From Vibrio superstes (GTDB lineage: Bacteria; Pseudomonadota; Gammaproteobacteria; Enterobacterales; Vibrionaceae), in contig NZ_BCUR01000004.1 in NCBI RefSeq assembly GCF_003569005.1, positions 2,557,575-2,621,574 on the forward strand: a stretch of DNA of 64,000 nucleotides. Reading direction: 5' to 3'. Below the pieces are notes generated by a model. It was not told the DNA's origin. It worked only from the letters and a program-made list of their open reading frames with translations, and did not search any database. A program made the position numbers and the translations under genes. Below are positions 35,310 through 44,694 of the stretch, piece after piece (positions within the stretch are counted from its first letter, which is position 1; every line of letters starts with the position of its first letter).

Positions 35310-37196
35310 TTACATTACCAGACGACGAATATCGCTTAGGCATTGGTTTAAGAAGGTAATGAATCGTGCACCTTCTGCACCATCGATAACACGGTGGTCA
35401 TAAGACAGTGACAATGGAAGCATTAGACGAGGAGTAAACTCACTGCCGTTCCATACTGGCTTCATCTCAGACTTAGATACACCAAGGATACCCACTTCTG
35501 GTGCGTTCACGATTGGCGTGAATGCTGTACCGCCGATGCCACCTAGGCTTGAGATAGTGAAACAGCCACCCTGCATATCTGCAGCTGTTAGCTTACCAGA
35601 ACGTGCCTTCTTAGATATAGCCGCTAGTTCAGCAGACAACTCGTAGATGCCTTTCTTGTTTACATCCTTAAATACAGGAACAACAAGACCGTTTGGTGTA
35701 TCTACTGCGATACCAACGTTCACGTACTTCTTAAGAATGATGCTTTCACCATCTTCAGATAGAGACGAGTTGAATGAAGGGAACTCTTCAAGAGCTTTCG
35801 CTACAGCCTTCAAGATAAACACAAGTGGTGTGATCTTGATACCAGAGTCTTTCTTCGCTTCAAAAGCGTTTTGCTCTTTACGGAACTTCTCAAGCTCAGT
35901 GATATCTGCGTTATCCCACTGTGTAACGTGTGGGATCATTACCCAGTTACGATGCAGGTTAGCGCCAGAGATCTTCTTGATCTTAGACAGTTTCTGAACT
36001 TCAGTGTCACCAAACTTGCTGAAGTCCACTTTTGGCCATGGTAGTAGGCCAAGTGCACTACCGTCACCTTTACCTGATGCGCCAGCACCAGACTCAAGGC
36101 GTTTAAGTGCGTCTTTAACAAAGTTCTGAACATCATCTTTTAGGATGCGGTTCTTACGACCTGTGCCTTTAACCTTAGAAAGGTTAACGCCAAACTCACG
36201 AGCAAGACGGCGAACAACTGGAGATGCATGTGCATACTCGTGGTTCTCTTGGAAGTCACCTTTAGTTGCTGGTGCTTGAGCCGCTGCTGGTGCTGGTGCT
36301 GCAGCCGGAGCAGGTGCTGCCGCTGGAGCCGCTAATGGTGCAGGTGCTACTGCACCACCGACCGTTTCAAATACCATGATTAGAGAACCAGTGGTTACTG
36401 AATCGCCTTCAGTAATCTTGATTTCTTTAACCGTACCCGCAAATGGTGCTGGTACTTCCATAGAAGCCTTATCGCCTTCTACAGTAATAAGTGACTGTTC
36501 TTCTTCAACGCTATCACCAACAGAAACCATGATTTCAGTCACTTCGACTTCATCACCACCAATGTCAGGTACGTTAACTTCTCGACGTTCCGGCGTTCCG
36601 GCTGCTGGAGCGGCAACAGGTGCCGCTGCTACTGGAGCAGGGACTGCTGCACCTGAACCCGCTACCTCAAATACCATAACTAGAGAACCAGTTGATACTG
36701 AGTCGCCAGAAGCGATCTTGATTTCTTTTACTGTACCAGCAAATGGTGCAGGAACTTCCATAGAAGCCTTGTCGCCTTCAACCGTTAGAAGAGATTGCTC
36801 TTCTTCTACTGTATCGCCAACTGCAACCATGATTTCAGTCACTTCGACTTCATCACCGCCGATGTCAGGTACATGAACTTCTTTTAGTTCAGAAGCGCCG
36901 CCCGCAGGAGCTGCTGCTGGAGCCGCTTCAACTGCTGGAGCTACAGGTGCTGCAGCTGCAGCGCCCGCTTCTTCAAAAATCATGATTAAAGAACCCGTCG
37001 TTACTGAATCGCCTTCAGATACTTTGATTTCTTTAACGATACCCGCTTGAGACGCTGGTACTTCCATTGAAGCTTTGTCGCCTTCAACAGTGATCAGTGA
37101 CTGCTCTTCTTCAACCTTGTCGCCAACGTTAACCAGAATCTCAGTTACTTCAACCTCATCAGCACCGATATCAGGTACATTAATTTCGATTGTCAT
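35310..37196 (-). CDS. aceF: Pyruvate dehydrogenase E2, dihydrolipoyl acetyltransferase
   Basis: This 628-residue core subunit of pyruvate dehydrogenase transfers the acetyl group to CoA. Three tandem lipoyl domains (about 1-77, 104-179, 204-279) each carry the lipoylated lysine in EGDKASMEVP (Lys41, 143, 243), joined by Ala/Pro-rich flexible linkers. An E1/E3-binding domain (about 325-365, HASPVVRRLAREFGVNL) and the catalytic domain with SYDHRVIDGAEG follow. The second and third lipoyl domains are exactly 100 residues apart and nearly identical. Confidence 0.97.
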   Translation of the reverse strand: MTIEINVPDIGADEVEVTEILVNVGDKVEEEQSLITVEGDKASMEVPASQAGIVKEIKVSEGDSVTTGSLIMIFEEAGAAAAAPVAPAVEAAPAAAPAGGASELKEVHVPDIGGDEVEVTEIMVAVGDTVEEEQSLLTVEGDKASMEVPAPFAGTVKEIKIASGDSVSTGSLVMVFEVAGSGAAVPAPVAAAPVAAPAAGTPERREVNVPDIGGDEVEVTEIMVSVGDSVEEEQSLITVEGDKASMEVPAPFAGTVKEIKITEGDSVTTGSLIMVFETVGGAVAPAPLAAPAAAPAPAAAPAPAAAQAPATKGDFQENHEYAHASPVVRRLAREFGVNLSKVKGTGRKNRILKDDVQNFVKDALKRLESGAGASGKGDGSALGLLPWPKVDFSKFGDTEVQKLSKIKKISGANLHRNWVMIPHVTQWDNADITELEKFRKEQNAFEAKKDSGIKITPLVFILKAVAKALEEFPSFNSSLSEDGESIILKKYVNVGIAVDTPNGLVVPVFKDVNKKGIYELSAELAAISKKARSGKLTAADMQGGCFTISSLGGIGGTAFTPIVNAPEVGILGVSKSEMKPVWNGSEFTPRLMLPLSLSYDHRVIDGAEGARFITFLNQCLSDIRRLVM

Positions 37197-37224
37197 TGTT
37201 TATTTCCCTTAATAAATGGAAGTC

Positions 37225-39888
37225 TTATGCGTATTGCGGGTTAATTTTGTCTGCGTCGATGCCAAATTTAGCAATTGCTTCTGCAACTACTGACTTCTCA
37301 ACATCGCCACGTTTAGCCAGTTCAGTTAGCGCAGCAACGACTACGTAGCCAGCGTTAACTTCGAAGTGACGACGTAGGTTCTCACGGCTGTCTGAGCGAC
37401 CGAAGCCATCAGTACCAAGAACCTTGTAAGACTCAGAAGGCATAAATGCACGTACTTGCTCAGCGTAGTTCTTCATGTAGTCAGTGACTGCGATTGCAGG
37501 CTCACTACCAAGAACCGTTGTAATGTATGGTACTTTTTCTTCAGCTTCTGGGTGAAGCATGTTGTCACGCTCTACCGCTTGACCGTCACGAGTTAGCTCG
37601 TTGAACGATGTTACAGAGAAGATGTCAGAGGCTACGCCATACTCTTCGCTTAGGATTTGAGCAGCTTTACGCGCTTCGTTCATGATAGTACCAGAGCTCA
37701 TTAGCTGAACTTTAGACTTGTCACCTGCGTAAGACTCTAGCTTATAGATACCTTTACGGATGCCTTCTTCAGCGCCTTCTGGCATTGCTGGCATTGCGTA
37801 GTTCTCGTTCATTACTGTTAGGTAGTAGTAAACGTTCTCTTGCTCTGGACCGTACATGCGACGAATACCGTCTTGCATGATTACCGCTAGCTCGTAAGCA
37901 AACGTTGGGTCGTAAGAGATACAGTTAGGTACAGTGTTCGCCATGATGTGCGAGTGACCATCTTCGTGCTGCAGACCTTCACCGTTTAGCGTTGTACGAC
38001 CCGCTGTAGCACCTAGTAGGAAGCCACGAGCTTGTTGGTCACCTGCTAGCCATGCCATGTCACCAATACGTTGGAAACCAAACATTGAGTAGTAGATGTA
38101 GAACGGGATCATTGGCAGATCGTTGGTGCTGTATGACGTTGCAGCAGCAACCCAAGATGCCATTGAACCTAGTTCGTTGATACCTTCTTGAAGAACCTGA
38201 CCAGAAGTCGCTTCTTTGTAGTATGAAACGATGCCTTTATCTTCAGGCGTGTAGTCTTGACCGTGCGGGTTGTAGATACCGATTTGACGGAATAGACCTT
38301 CCATACCAAAGGTACGTGCTTCGTCACAGATGATAGGAACGATGTTCTTACCAACACTCTTGTTCTTCAACAAGATGTTTAGTGTACGAACGTAAGCCAT
38401 AGTGGTAGAGATTTCACGCTTCTGAGCACCCAGTAGAGGAGCGAACTCTTCTAGTTCTGGTACTTGGAATTCTTGAGTGAACTTAGGCAGACGCGCTGGA
38501 GTGTAACCGTGTAGAGCGTTACGGCGAGCGTGCATGTATTCGTATTCAGGAGTGCCAGCTTCAAGCTTCAGGTAAGGAAGTTCAGCTAGTTTGTCATCTG
38601 AAAGAATGTCTTCTAGGCCTAGACGGTCACGCAGGTGTTGAACATGAGTCATGTCCATTTTCTTCACGCCGTGTGCAATGTTCTTGCCTTCTGCTGCATC
38701 ACCCATGCCGTAACCTTTAACGGTTTTAGCTAGGATAACAGTTGGCTTGCCGCCAGTTTCTTTCGCATTGTTGAATGCTGCGAATAGCTTAGATGAATCA
38801 TGACCACCACGCTTAAGCGCGAAGATTTCGTCATCAGTCATATCGGCAACAAGTGCTGCAGTCTCAGGGTATTTACCAAAGAAGTGCTCACGTACGTACG
38901 CGCCATCTTTAGATTTAAATGTTTGGTAGTCACCATCGATAGTTTCGTTCATTAGCTGAAGAAGCTTACCTGTGGTGTCTTTCGCAAGCAGTGAATCCCA
39001 GTTGCTACCCCAGATAACTTTAACAACGTTCCAACCAGCGCCTTTAAATAGGCCTTCTAGTTCTTGAATAATGCTGCCGTTACCCATTACAGGGCCATCT
39101 AGACGCTGTAGGTTACAGTTGATTAGGAAACATAGGTTGTCCAGTTTTTCACGAGCAGCAAAAGAGATTGCACCACGTGATTCTGGCTCATCCATCTCAC
39201 CATCACCTAGGAATGCGTAAACGCGCTGAGCTGAAGTATCTTTTAGACCACGGCCTTCCAGGTACTTCAAGAAGCGAGCTTGGTAGATAGCTGAAATCGG
39301 GCCTAGACCCATAGATACTGTTGGGAACTGCCAGAATTCAGGCATCAACTTAGGATGTGGGTAAGAAGGGATACCCTTGCCGTCAACTTCTTGACGGAAG
39401 TTGTCTAGCTGCTCTTCAGTTAGACGACCCTCAACGAATGCACGAGAGTAGATACCTGGAGAGATATGACCTTGGTAATAAACCAAATCGCCACCATCCG
39501 TCTCATTTGGAGCGCGGAAGAAGTGGTTGAAGCAAACTTCGTAGAATGCAGCTGCTGACTGATAAGAAGCCATGTGACCACCAAGGTCTAGGTCTTTCTT
39601 GGAAGCACGCAATACGATCATGATTGCGTTCCAGCGGATGATAGAGCGAATACGACGCTCAAGCGTTACATCACCAGGGTAAGCTGGTTCTTGCGCGGCC
39701 GGAATGGTATTTATGTAGTTAGTGTTAATGCCTGTAGGCATATCAACACCGTCTAAGCGAGCCTTATCTAGAACTTGTTCTAGTAGGAACTGCGCGCGTT
39801 CTACACCTTCTTCACGTACTACTGACTCAAGCGCTTCTAACCAATCTTGAGTTTCCAGAGCATCTACGTCATGCTTCATATCAGACAT
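37225..39888 (-). CDS. aceE: Pyruvate dehydrogenase E1 component (homodimeric)
   Basis: This 887-residue thiamine-diphosphate enzyme decarboxylates pyruvate and acetylates the AceF lipoyl arm. The ThDP signature is visible as FLGDGEMDEPESRGAISFA, followed by LINCNLQRLDGPV. Length (887) equals the E. coli enzyme. It lies 28 bp upstream of aceF on the same strand and 63 bp downstream of pdhR, so pyruvate should induce it by relieving PdhR repression. Confidence 0.98.
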   Translation of the reverse strand: MSDMKHDVDALETQDWLEALESVVREEGVERAQFLLEQVLDKARLDGVDMPTGINTNYINTIPAAQEPAYPGDVTLERRIRSIIRWNAIMIVLRASKKDLDLGGHMASYQSAAAFYEVCFNHFFRAPNETDGGDLVYYQGHISPGIYSRAFVEGRLTEEQLDNFRQEVDGKGIPSYPHPKLMPEFWQFPTVSMGLGPISAIYQARFLKYLEGRGLKDTSAQRVYAFLGDGEMDEPESRGAISFAAREKLDNLCFLINCNLQRLDGPVMGNGSIIQELEGLFKGAGWNVVKVIWGSNWDSLLAKDTTGKLLQLMNETIDGDYQTFKSKDGAYVREHFFGKYPETAALVADMTDDEIFALKRGGHDSSKLFAAFNNAKETGGKPTVILAKTVKGYGMGDAAEGKNIAHGVKKMDMTHVQHLRDRLGLEDILSDDKLAELPYLKLEAGTPEYEYMHARRNALHGYTPARLPKFTQEFQVPELEEFAPLLGAQKREISTTMAYVRTLNILLKNKSVGKNIVPIICDEARTFGMEGLFRQIGIYNPHGQDYTPEDKGIVSYYKEATSGQVLQEGINELGSMASWVAAATSYSTNDLPMIPFYIYYSMFGFQRIGDMAWLAGDQQARGFLLGATAGRTTLNGEGLQHEDGHSHIMANTVPNCISYDPTFAYELAVIMQDGIRRMYGPEQENVYYYLTVMNENYAMPAMPEGAEEGIRKGIYKLESYAGDKSKVQLMSSGTIMNEARKAAQILSEEYGVASDIFSVTSFNELTRDGQAVERDNMLHPEAEEKVPYITTVLGSEPAIAVTDYMKNYAEQVRAFMPSESYKVLGTDGFGRSDSRENLRRHFEVNAGYVVVAALTELAKRGDVEKSVVAEAIAKFGIDADKINPQYA

Positions 39889-39951
39889 GGCGAACTATCC
39901 TTTTTTATTAAGTTAGGTCAACTACTAGGGTGGTATACCCTAAGCAAAAGC

Positions 39952-40725
39952 TTACTGTTTGTTCTGTTGAATTCGACGCAATGAACGAGCTCTTCTGCCC
40001 TGTTCTTCGGTCAAGTCCGACAATGTTTCATCGATAAACGCTAAATGAGTTTCAGACATTTCACGGGCTCGTTGTGGCTCTCTCGATGTAATCGCCTTAA
40101 CGATGTCCGCTCTGTGCTCATTTAATTTTTGAATTACGTCTTCACGACTGTGCAGAAGCATCAAGTTCTGTGACACATTCTTTTGCAGCAGTGGAGATAA
40201 ACTACGAACAATGTGCAATAGCACTACGTTGTGTGAAGCCTCTGCAATAGCAATCAGGAACTCCATGATAGCTTCAGATTCTTGCTCAACGTCATCGCTA
40301 TCCACCGTAACGCTCATCGCCTGTTGGCACTGAGTAATACGCTGGAAGTCCTCTGTCGTTCCTCTTAAAGCAGCAAAATAAGCAGAAATACCCTCGAGTG
40401 CATGTCGCGTCTCTAATAGGTCTCTTTGCGTATCAGCATGATTTGAAAGAAGGTTCAAAAGAGGATCAGTTAGATTAGAAGACAAGCTTTCACAAACAAA
40501 AGTTCCCCCACCTTGGCGACGAGTTAACAACCCTTTGGCTTCTAGCCTTTGAATTGCTTCGCGTACCGACGGTCTGGAAACATCAAACTGCTTGGCAAGT
40601 TCTCTCTCTGGCGGCAATTGCTCGCCTGGAGACAATATCCCATCCAAAATCAATGTTTCCAACTCACGCTCTATCACATCAGATAGCTTAGGTTGGCGAA
40701 TACTTTGAAAGGAAACTTTTTGCAT
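39952..40725 (-). CDS. pdhR: Pyruvate-responsive GntR-family repressor PdhR
   Basis: This 257-residue regulator has an N-terminal winged helix (about 10-75, LSPGEQLPPERELAKQFDVS then RPSVREAIQRLEAKGL) and a C-terminal FadR-like effector domain. It represses pdhR-aceEF(-lpd) until pyruvate binds. A perfect PdhR operator lies 28 bp upstream of its own start, showing autoregulation of the whole operon. Confidence 0.96.
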   Translation of the reverse strand: MQKVSFQSIRQPKLSDVIERELETLILDGILSPGEQLPPERELAKQFDVSRPSVREAIQRLEAKGLLTRRQGGGTFVCESLSSNLTDPLLNLLSNHADTQRDLLETRHALEGISAYFAALRGTTEDFQRITQCQQAMSVTVDSDDVEQESEAIMEFLIAIAEASHNVVLLHIVRSLSPLLQKNVSQNLMLLHSREDVIQKLNEHRADIVKAITSREPQRAREMSETHLAFIDETLSDLTEEQGRRARSLRRIQQNKQ

Positions 40726-40752
40726 CTAAATCTCTGCGTCCTGCTCGATGTT

Positions 40753-40769
40753 AATTGGTATTACCAATT
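40753..40769. promoter_or_regulatory. PdhR operator
   Basis: AATTGGTATTACCAATT is a perfect 17-bp palindrome of the PdhR form ATTGGT-N3-ACCAAT, located between the pdhR promoter region and its start codon. Confidence 0.88.
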
Positions 40770-40964
40770 TCAACTTGACGCGAAACTTAACATATCAATT
40801 TCTCACCTGTCTAGGAAAAATTGATTTAAATCATAAAACAGGGATCGCGATAACAAAAGAATTCCAAAAAAAAGGGGGGCTGTGACGTATTTGTTAATAA
40901 ATGTGTATTCACGCGAACTATATGTTCACCTAATCACTTGTACGACAAATGTATCAATCACGCA

Positions 40965-41507
40965 CTAAGCTGCGATCATCTTGCGAAATCTAGACCAGTT
41001 AAAGGATAGGCCTGGATCGGTTTTTCGCAGCGGCGCTATGTATTGATGGCCGGTAATTCTCGATGAGTTCAGCTTAGGATAGGTGTCGAGTAGGAACTGA
41101 GTCAGATTGGCTAGGGATTGATATTGATCCTGTGTATAAGACACATAATCCGTTCCCTCTAGCTCGACACCAATTGAGTAGTCATTGCACTTATCACGAC
41201 CGGCAAAAGAAGAAAGGCCAGCATGCCACGCTCGTTTTTCAAATGGGACAAACTGTACTATTTCACCATCCCTTTTAATTAAGCAATGCGCCGAAACTCG
41301 CATGCTGCTAATTCGTTCAAAAAACGGGTGCACAGAGGCATCCAATTGCCCTTGGAAAAAGGCTTCAATATTGCCGTTATTAAATTCAGCGGGCGGAAGG
41401 GAAATATTGTGAACTACTAGTAAAGAGATGTCCTCGGGATCAGGCCTCTCATCACAATGCGGAGATGGGATGGCTTTGGCGTGCGGATACCATAAATTAG
41501 CGGACAT
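40965..41507 (-). CDS. ampD: 1,6-anhydro-N-acetylmuramyl-L-alanine amidase AmpD
   Basis: This 180-residue cytoplasmic amidase recycles cell-wall muropeptides and keeps the AmpR/beta-lactamase signal low. Zinc and catalytic residues are seen as His33 (VVHNISLPP), Glu in GVELEGTDY, and His and Asp in GHQYIAPLRKTDPG. No signal peptide, as expected for AmpD rather than periplasmic AmiD. It is divergent from nadC, as in most gamma-proteobacteria. Confidence 0.95.
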   Translation of the reverse strand: MSANLWYPHAKAIPSPHCDERPDPEDISLLVVHNISLPPAEFNNGNIEAFFQGQLDASVHPFFERISSMRVSAHCLIKRDGEIVQFVPFEKRAWHAGLSSFAGRDKCNDYSIGVELEGTDYVSYTQDQYQSLANLTQFLLDTYPKLNSSRITGHQYIAPLRKTDPGLSFNWSRFRKMIAA

Positions 41508-41604
41508 TTTTCTTCCCTGAGAGCAATTATTGCTGAATTATAATTCAAGCAAGAGTATCATTCAGCACAAATCAGTATTCGACAACATAGTGAAAGTTTT
41601 GGTT

Positions 41605-42492
41605 ATGAAAAATACCCACGACAGTGACGCTCGTTTAGCGTACCTAAAGCAACAACTGCCTCATGAAGTATCTCGCGCAGTAGAAGAGACACTTAAAGAA
41701 GATCTTGGGGGCTCTGTTGACGCTTCTGTGGACATCACCGCAAATCTCATCGCAGAAGATACTCAAGGTATCGCAACCATTATTACTCGCGAGCACGGCG
41801 TGTTCTGTGGGCTGATGTGGGCTGACGAAGTCTTCAAACAACTTGGTGGACAAGTGACGGTTGCATGGCACGTTGCCGATGGTGACACGGTAGAACCTAA
41901 CCAAACGCTATGTACTCTTACAGGCCCCGCACGCACGCTATTAACTGGCGAACGCAACGCAATGAACTTCATTCAAACACTCTCTGGCTGCGCTACCCTT
42001 GTTGCCGAGTATGTGAGCAAGATTGAAGGTACTGGATGTAAGCTACTTGATACTCGCAAAACCATCCCAGGTTTACGCAGTGCATTAAAATACGCTGTTG
42101 CCTGTGGCGGCGCCTTCAATCACCGCATTGGTGTCTTTGATGCTTACCTTATCAAGGAAAACCACATCATTGCCTGTGGTGGTATTGAGCAAGCAATCTC
42201 TACAGCCAAAGAGCTAAACCCTGGGAAGCCTGTTGAGGTGGAAACAGAAAGCCTTGATGAGCTTAAGCAGGCCATTGATGCTGGCGCGGATATCATCATG
42301 CTAGATAACTTCACTTTAGACATGATGCGCGAGGCTGTGGCAATCAACCAAGGTCGTGCTGTACTTGAGAACTCAGGTAACGTAACCCTAGAGACTATTC
42401 GTCCTATGGCTGAAACCGGTGTTGATTTTATCTCAGTTGGCGCTTTGACTAAGCACCTGAAGGCTATGGACCTGTCCATGCGATTCAAATAG
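41605..42492 (+). CDS. nadC: Nicotinate-nucleotide pyrophosphorylase (quinolinate PRTase)
   Basis: This enzyme of de novo NAD synthesis condenses quinolinate with PRPP. Conserved parts are GERNAMNFIQTLSGCAT, LLDTRKTIPGLR, LIKENHI and VEVETESLDEL, and the late DFISVGALTKH. I start at ATG 41605 (MKNTHDSDARL), giving 295 residues; the frame is open to 41530, but the extra 25 residues overlap the ampD promoter region and look non-coding. Confidence 0.95.
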   Translation: MKNTHDSDARLAYLKQQLPHEVSRAVEETLKEDLGGSVDASVDITANLIAEDTQGIATIITREHGVFCGLMWADEVFKQLGGQVTVAWHVADGDTVEPNQTLCTLTGPARTLLTGERNAMNFIQTLSGCATLVAEYVSKIEGTGCKLLDTRKTIPGLRSALKYAVACGGAFNHRIGVFDAYLIKENHIIACGGIEQAISTAKELNPGKPVEVETESLDELKQAIDAGADIIMLDNFTLDMMREAVAINQGRAVLENSGNVTLETIRPMAETGVDFISVGALTKHLKAMDLSMRFK

Positions 42493-42515
42493 TCACTAGA
42501 TCCACACGCATAAAG

Positions 42516-42541
42516 AAAGGTCAGCATTGCTGGCCTTTTTT
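42516..42541 (+). terminator. Terminator of nadC
   Basis: AAAGGTCAGC / GCTGGCCTTT stem (one G-U pair) with an ATT loop, followed by Ts, 24 bp after nadC. Confidence 0.82.
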
Positions 42542-42629
42542 GTCTCTTAAAGTATGAGATACAGTTCACTCTATTGCGACAGACTCTCCCTTTATTACTG
42601 CTTCTACAAACATCGGTTACTCCATTCGC

Positions 42630-42645
42630 TGCGAGGCACTTAGCA
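42630..42645. promoter_or_regulatory. Possible CRP-S (TfoX/Sxy-dependent) site upstream of pilA
   Basis: TGCGA-GGCACT-TAGCA differs by one base from the CRP-S core TGCGA-N6-TCGCA. It is about 100 bp before pilA. Competence pilus genes of vibrios are known TfoX/CRP targets on chitin. Confidence 0.4.
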
Positions 42646-42731
42646 GTAGCTTGCTCCGTTTCTTTTACCTCAGCTCATAGCTTCTAGTTTTATTGCCACC
42701 AGCAAACCTTGAGTCACCCAAGGAGAAAGCA

Positions 42732-42749
42732 ATGAGGAAAGAGCAATGA
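42732..42749 (+). CDS. Five-codon upstream ORF coupled to pilA
   Basis: ATG AGG AAA GAG CAA TGA begins seven bases after a strong AGGAG, and its TGA overlaps the pilA start as ATGA. The pilA Shine-Dalgarno (AGGAAAG) lies inside it. Possibly a translational coupling device; no peptide product is known. Confidence 0.35.
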   Translation: MRKEQ

Positions 42750-43150
42750 GCAGAAAACAAACTGGCTTCACCTTAATCGAACTAATGATTGTCGTCGCGA
42801 TCATAGGCGTACTGTCCGCTATCGGCATTCCCATGTATCAAGACTATGTAAAGAAGTCTGAACTGGCTTCAGCAACCGCGACCTTACGAGGGTTACTAAC
42901 TAAGGCTGAACTCTATTATTTAGACCAAGGTTCTTTTCCTACCGTTCTGACAGATATCAATACGGTATCGAGTGCCGGCGGCAGTATTGGAGAAGTGGGG
43001 ATTAGTGGAAATCAACTGCAATTCACCTTTAGTTCAACAGGCAGTTCATTAGACGGGTCTTCGGTGTCCTTTGCTCGTGACGATACATCGGGTTGGAGCT
43101 GCAGCGTAAGTGGCGCTGTAGGTATTGATAAGCCAAAGGGCTGCCAATGA
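42746..43150 (+). CDS. pilA: Type IV major pilin PilA (chitin-regulated / competence pilus)
   Basis: This 134-residue prepilin has a class IVa leader MSRKQTG cut before Phe8 (GFTLIELMIVVAIIG, with the Glu5 of the mature form), a hydrophobic helix (about 8-32) and a C-terminal disulfide loop (Cys near WSCSVSG and the final KGCQ). The mature pilin assembles into the DNA-uptake pilus extended by PilB and retracted by PilT encoded elsewhere. It is first in pilABCD. The globular part is short and Ser/Gly-rich, as expected for a fast-evolving surface protein. Confidence 0.93.
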   Translation: MSRKQTGFTLIELMIVVAIIGVLSAIGIPMYQDYVKKSELASATATLRGLLTKAELYYLDQGSFPTVLTDINTVSSAGGSIGEVGISGNQLQFTFSSTGSSLDGSSVSFARDDTSGWSCSVSGAVGIDKPKGCQ

Positions 43151-44694
43151 CCCACCCTATTATTGCTTCACTCAGCCCTGCAATACTCAGTCAAGCTGAT
43201 GTGGAGCAATTGTCGCTAAGGACCATAGCGTCGACCGCTGACGCACTCTATCAAGTATCGCAAGTCAGTCAGCATTCATTAGCACAGCTAGGACAGATGC
43301 TGGCCAACCATCACCAGCTTGCTTTTAATCCGAGCCCTAATCGAAGCGTTAAACTTAGAGCACTGATAACCATCATCAACGAGCTTCATCTTGAGTCTAT
43401 TGTTGTTCAGTACCCCATTATCCCAATATCCCTGGATGACGGAGTGTTGCACCTGCTCTCCTTTGATCCACTTCTTAAGTCTCTATTAGCCGAGCTGCAA
43501 TTTCACCATCGCCTTAATACCCAGTTAATTCTCACAGATATTGAGCAATTCCAATCTCTGTATACTCAAGTAAAACGCCAGCTAAGCTCTCAGCATAATC
43601 AAGACATTGACGACCTGAATCTTCTTTCCCAGATAATGCAGCAAAGCCAACAGAGGAATGCCTCAGATATTCATATAGAGCCAGATAAAGATCAGGCTCG
43701 AGTGCGAATACGCTGTGATGGATTACTGGTGACCATCATGCAGTTCCCAATAGATAAAATGATGGCGCTTGTCAGTCAGATAAAAATCTATGCTGAACTC
43801 GATATCACCGAGCAGCGATTGCCGCAAGATGGGCGCATGAGTTATGCCATTTCTGAAAAAGAAGAAATAGAAGTTCGCGTCTCCACGATCCCTACCCTAT
43901 GGGGTGAGAAACTGGTGATGAGAATCGCAAGGGAGAAGGAGAGCCTACCAAAGCTTGAGCAGTTGGGACTCAAGCAAGAACAATGTCACGCATTAAAGCA
44001 GGCACTTAAACAGCCTCAAGGGCTCATATTGGTGACTGGGCCAACCGGCAGTGGCAAGACCATCACACTCTACTCTTGCCTCAGCACCATCGCTAACACC
44101 AGTATTAATATCTGCACAGTAGAAGATCCCGTAGAGATCCATTTTGAGGGGTTCAATCAAGTCCAGACCAATGTTCATATTGATCTTAACTTTGCTCGTT
44201 GTCTTCGTTCTTTGCTACGCCAAGATCCTGATGTGATCATGCTAGGTGAGATACGTGACTCAGAAACCGCAGAGATCGCCATTCACGCAGCACAAACCGG
44301 TCACCTTGTGCTCTCAACCCTACACACAAATTCGGCCTTTAGCGCCCTCGAGCGCCTATACCAGCTTGGCATTAATCAAACAGACCTTATCGACAGTCTG
44401 CAGTTAGTTATAGCCCAGCGCCTGTTACGTAAGTCATGCCCGCACTGCGCTCAGAGCATCTCTCACGATATTTGCCATCACTGTAATGAAGGCTACAAGG
44501 GAAGAACTGGAGTATTCGAACTGTTACCCATAACTCGCCAACTATTGTGCAATATCACGCAACTACAAGGTGGCAAAGAAGAGATAAACAATTATCTCAT
44601 TGGCGAGCAAGGTCTACATGACGTCGCCAAAGAGCTTTGCTTGCAACGAGTCACTACCCAACAAGAGATCGAGCGAGTGCTAGGGCATGAGTAG
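43147..44694 (+). CDS. pilB: Type IV pilus assembly ATPase PilB
   Basis: This 515-residue GspE/PilB-family ATPase drives pilus extension at the inner membrane. An N-terminal MshEN-like domain (about 1-150) precedes the Walker A GPTGSGKT (298-305), the Asp box, the Walker B region LRQDPDVIMLGEIRD and a histidine box. A zinc finger is formed by CPHCAQ and CHHCNEGYKGRTGVFE. The protein is shorter than the roughly 560 residues usual for PilB, mostly in the N-terminal domain. The start overlaps the pilA stop (ATGA). Confidence 0.93.
   Translation: MTHPIIASLSPAILSQADVEQLSLRTIASTADALYQVSQVSQHSLAQLGQMLANHHQLAFNPSPNRSVKLRALITIINELHLESIVVQYPIIPISLDDGVLHLLSFDPLLKSLLAELQFHHRLNTQLILTDIEQFQSLYTQVKRQLSSQHNQDIDDLNLLSQIMQQSQQRNASDIHIEPDKDQARVRIRCDGLLVTIMQFPIDKMMALVSQIKIYAELDITEQRLPQDGRMSYAISEKEEIEVRVSTIPTLWGEKLVMRIAREKESLPKLEQLGLKQEQCHALKQALKQPQGLILVTGPTGSGKTITLYSCLSTIANTSINICTVEDPVEIHFEGFNQVQTNVHIDLNFARCLRSLLRQDPDVIMLGEIRDSETAEIAIHAAQTGHLVLSTLHTNSAFSALERLYQLGINQTDLIDSLQLVIAQRLLRKSCPHCAQSISHDICHHCNEGYKGRTGVFELLPITRQLLCNITQLQGGKEEINNYLIGEQGLHDVAKELCLQRVTTQQEIERVLGHE

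Noticed and set aside
36376..36876. 166-codon plus-strand frame antisense to aceF
   Set aside because: It is the mirror of the repeated lipoyl domains; low-complexity Ser/Thr/Ala composition follows from the aceF codons.
40866..40879. A8G6 homopolymer upstream of pdhR, considered for phase variation
   Set aside because: It is about 140 bp upstream of pdhR and not within a promoter spacer or reading frame; probably incidental, though strain comparison could test it.
44687..44694. Eight-base overlap of pilB and pilC as a possible frameshift
   Set aside because: Both proteins have complete, normal termini; this is ordinary translational coupling.
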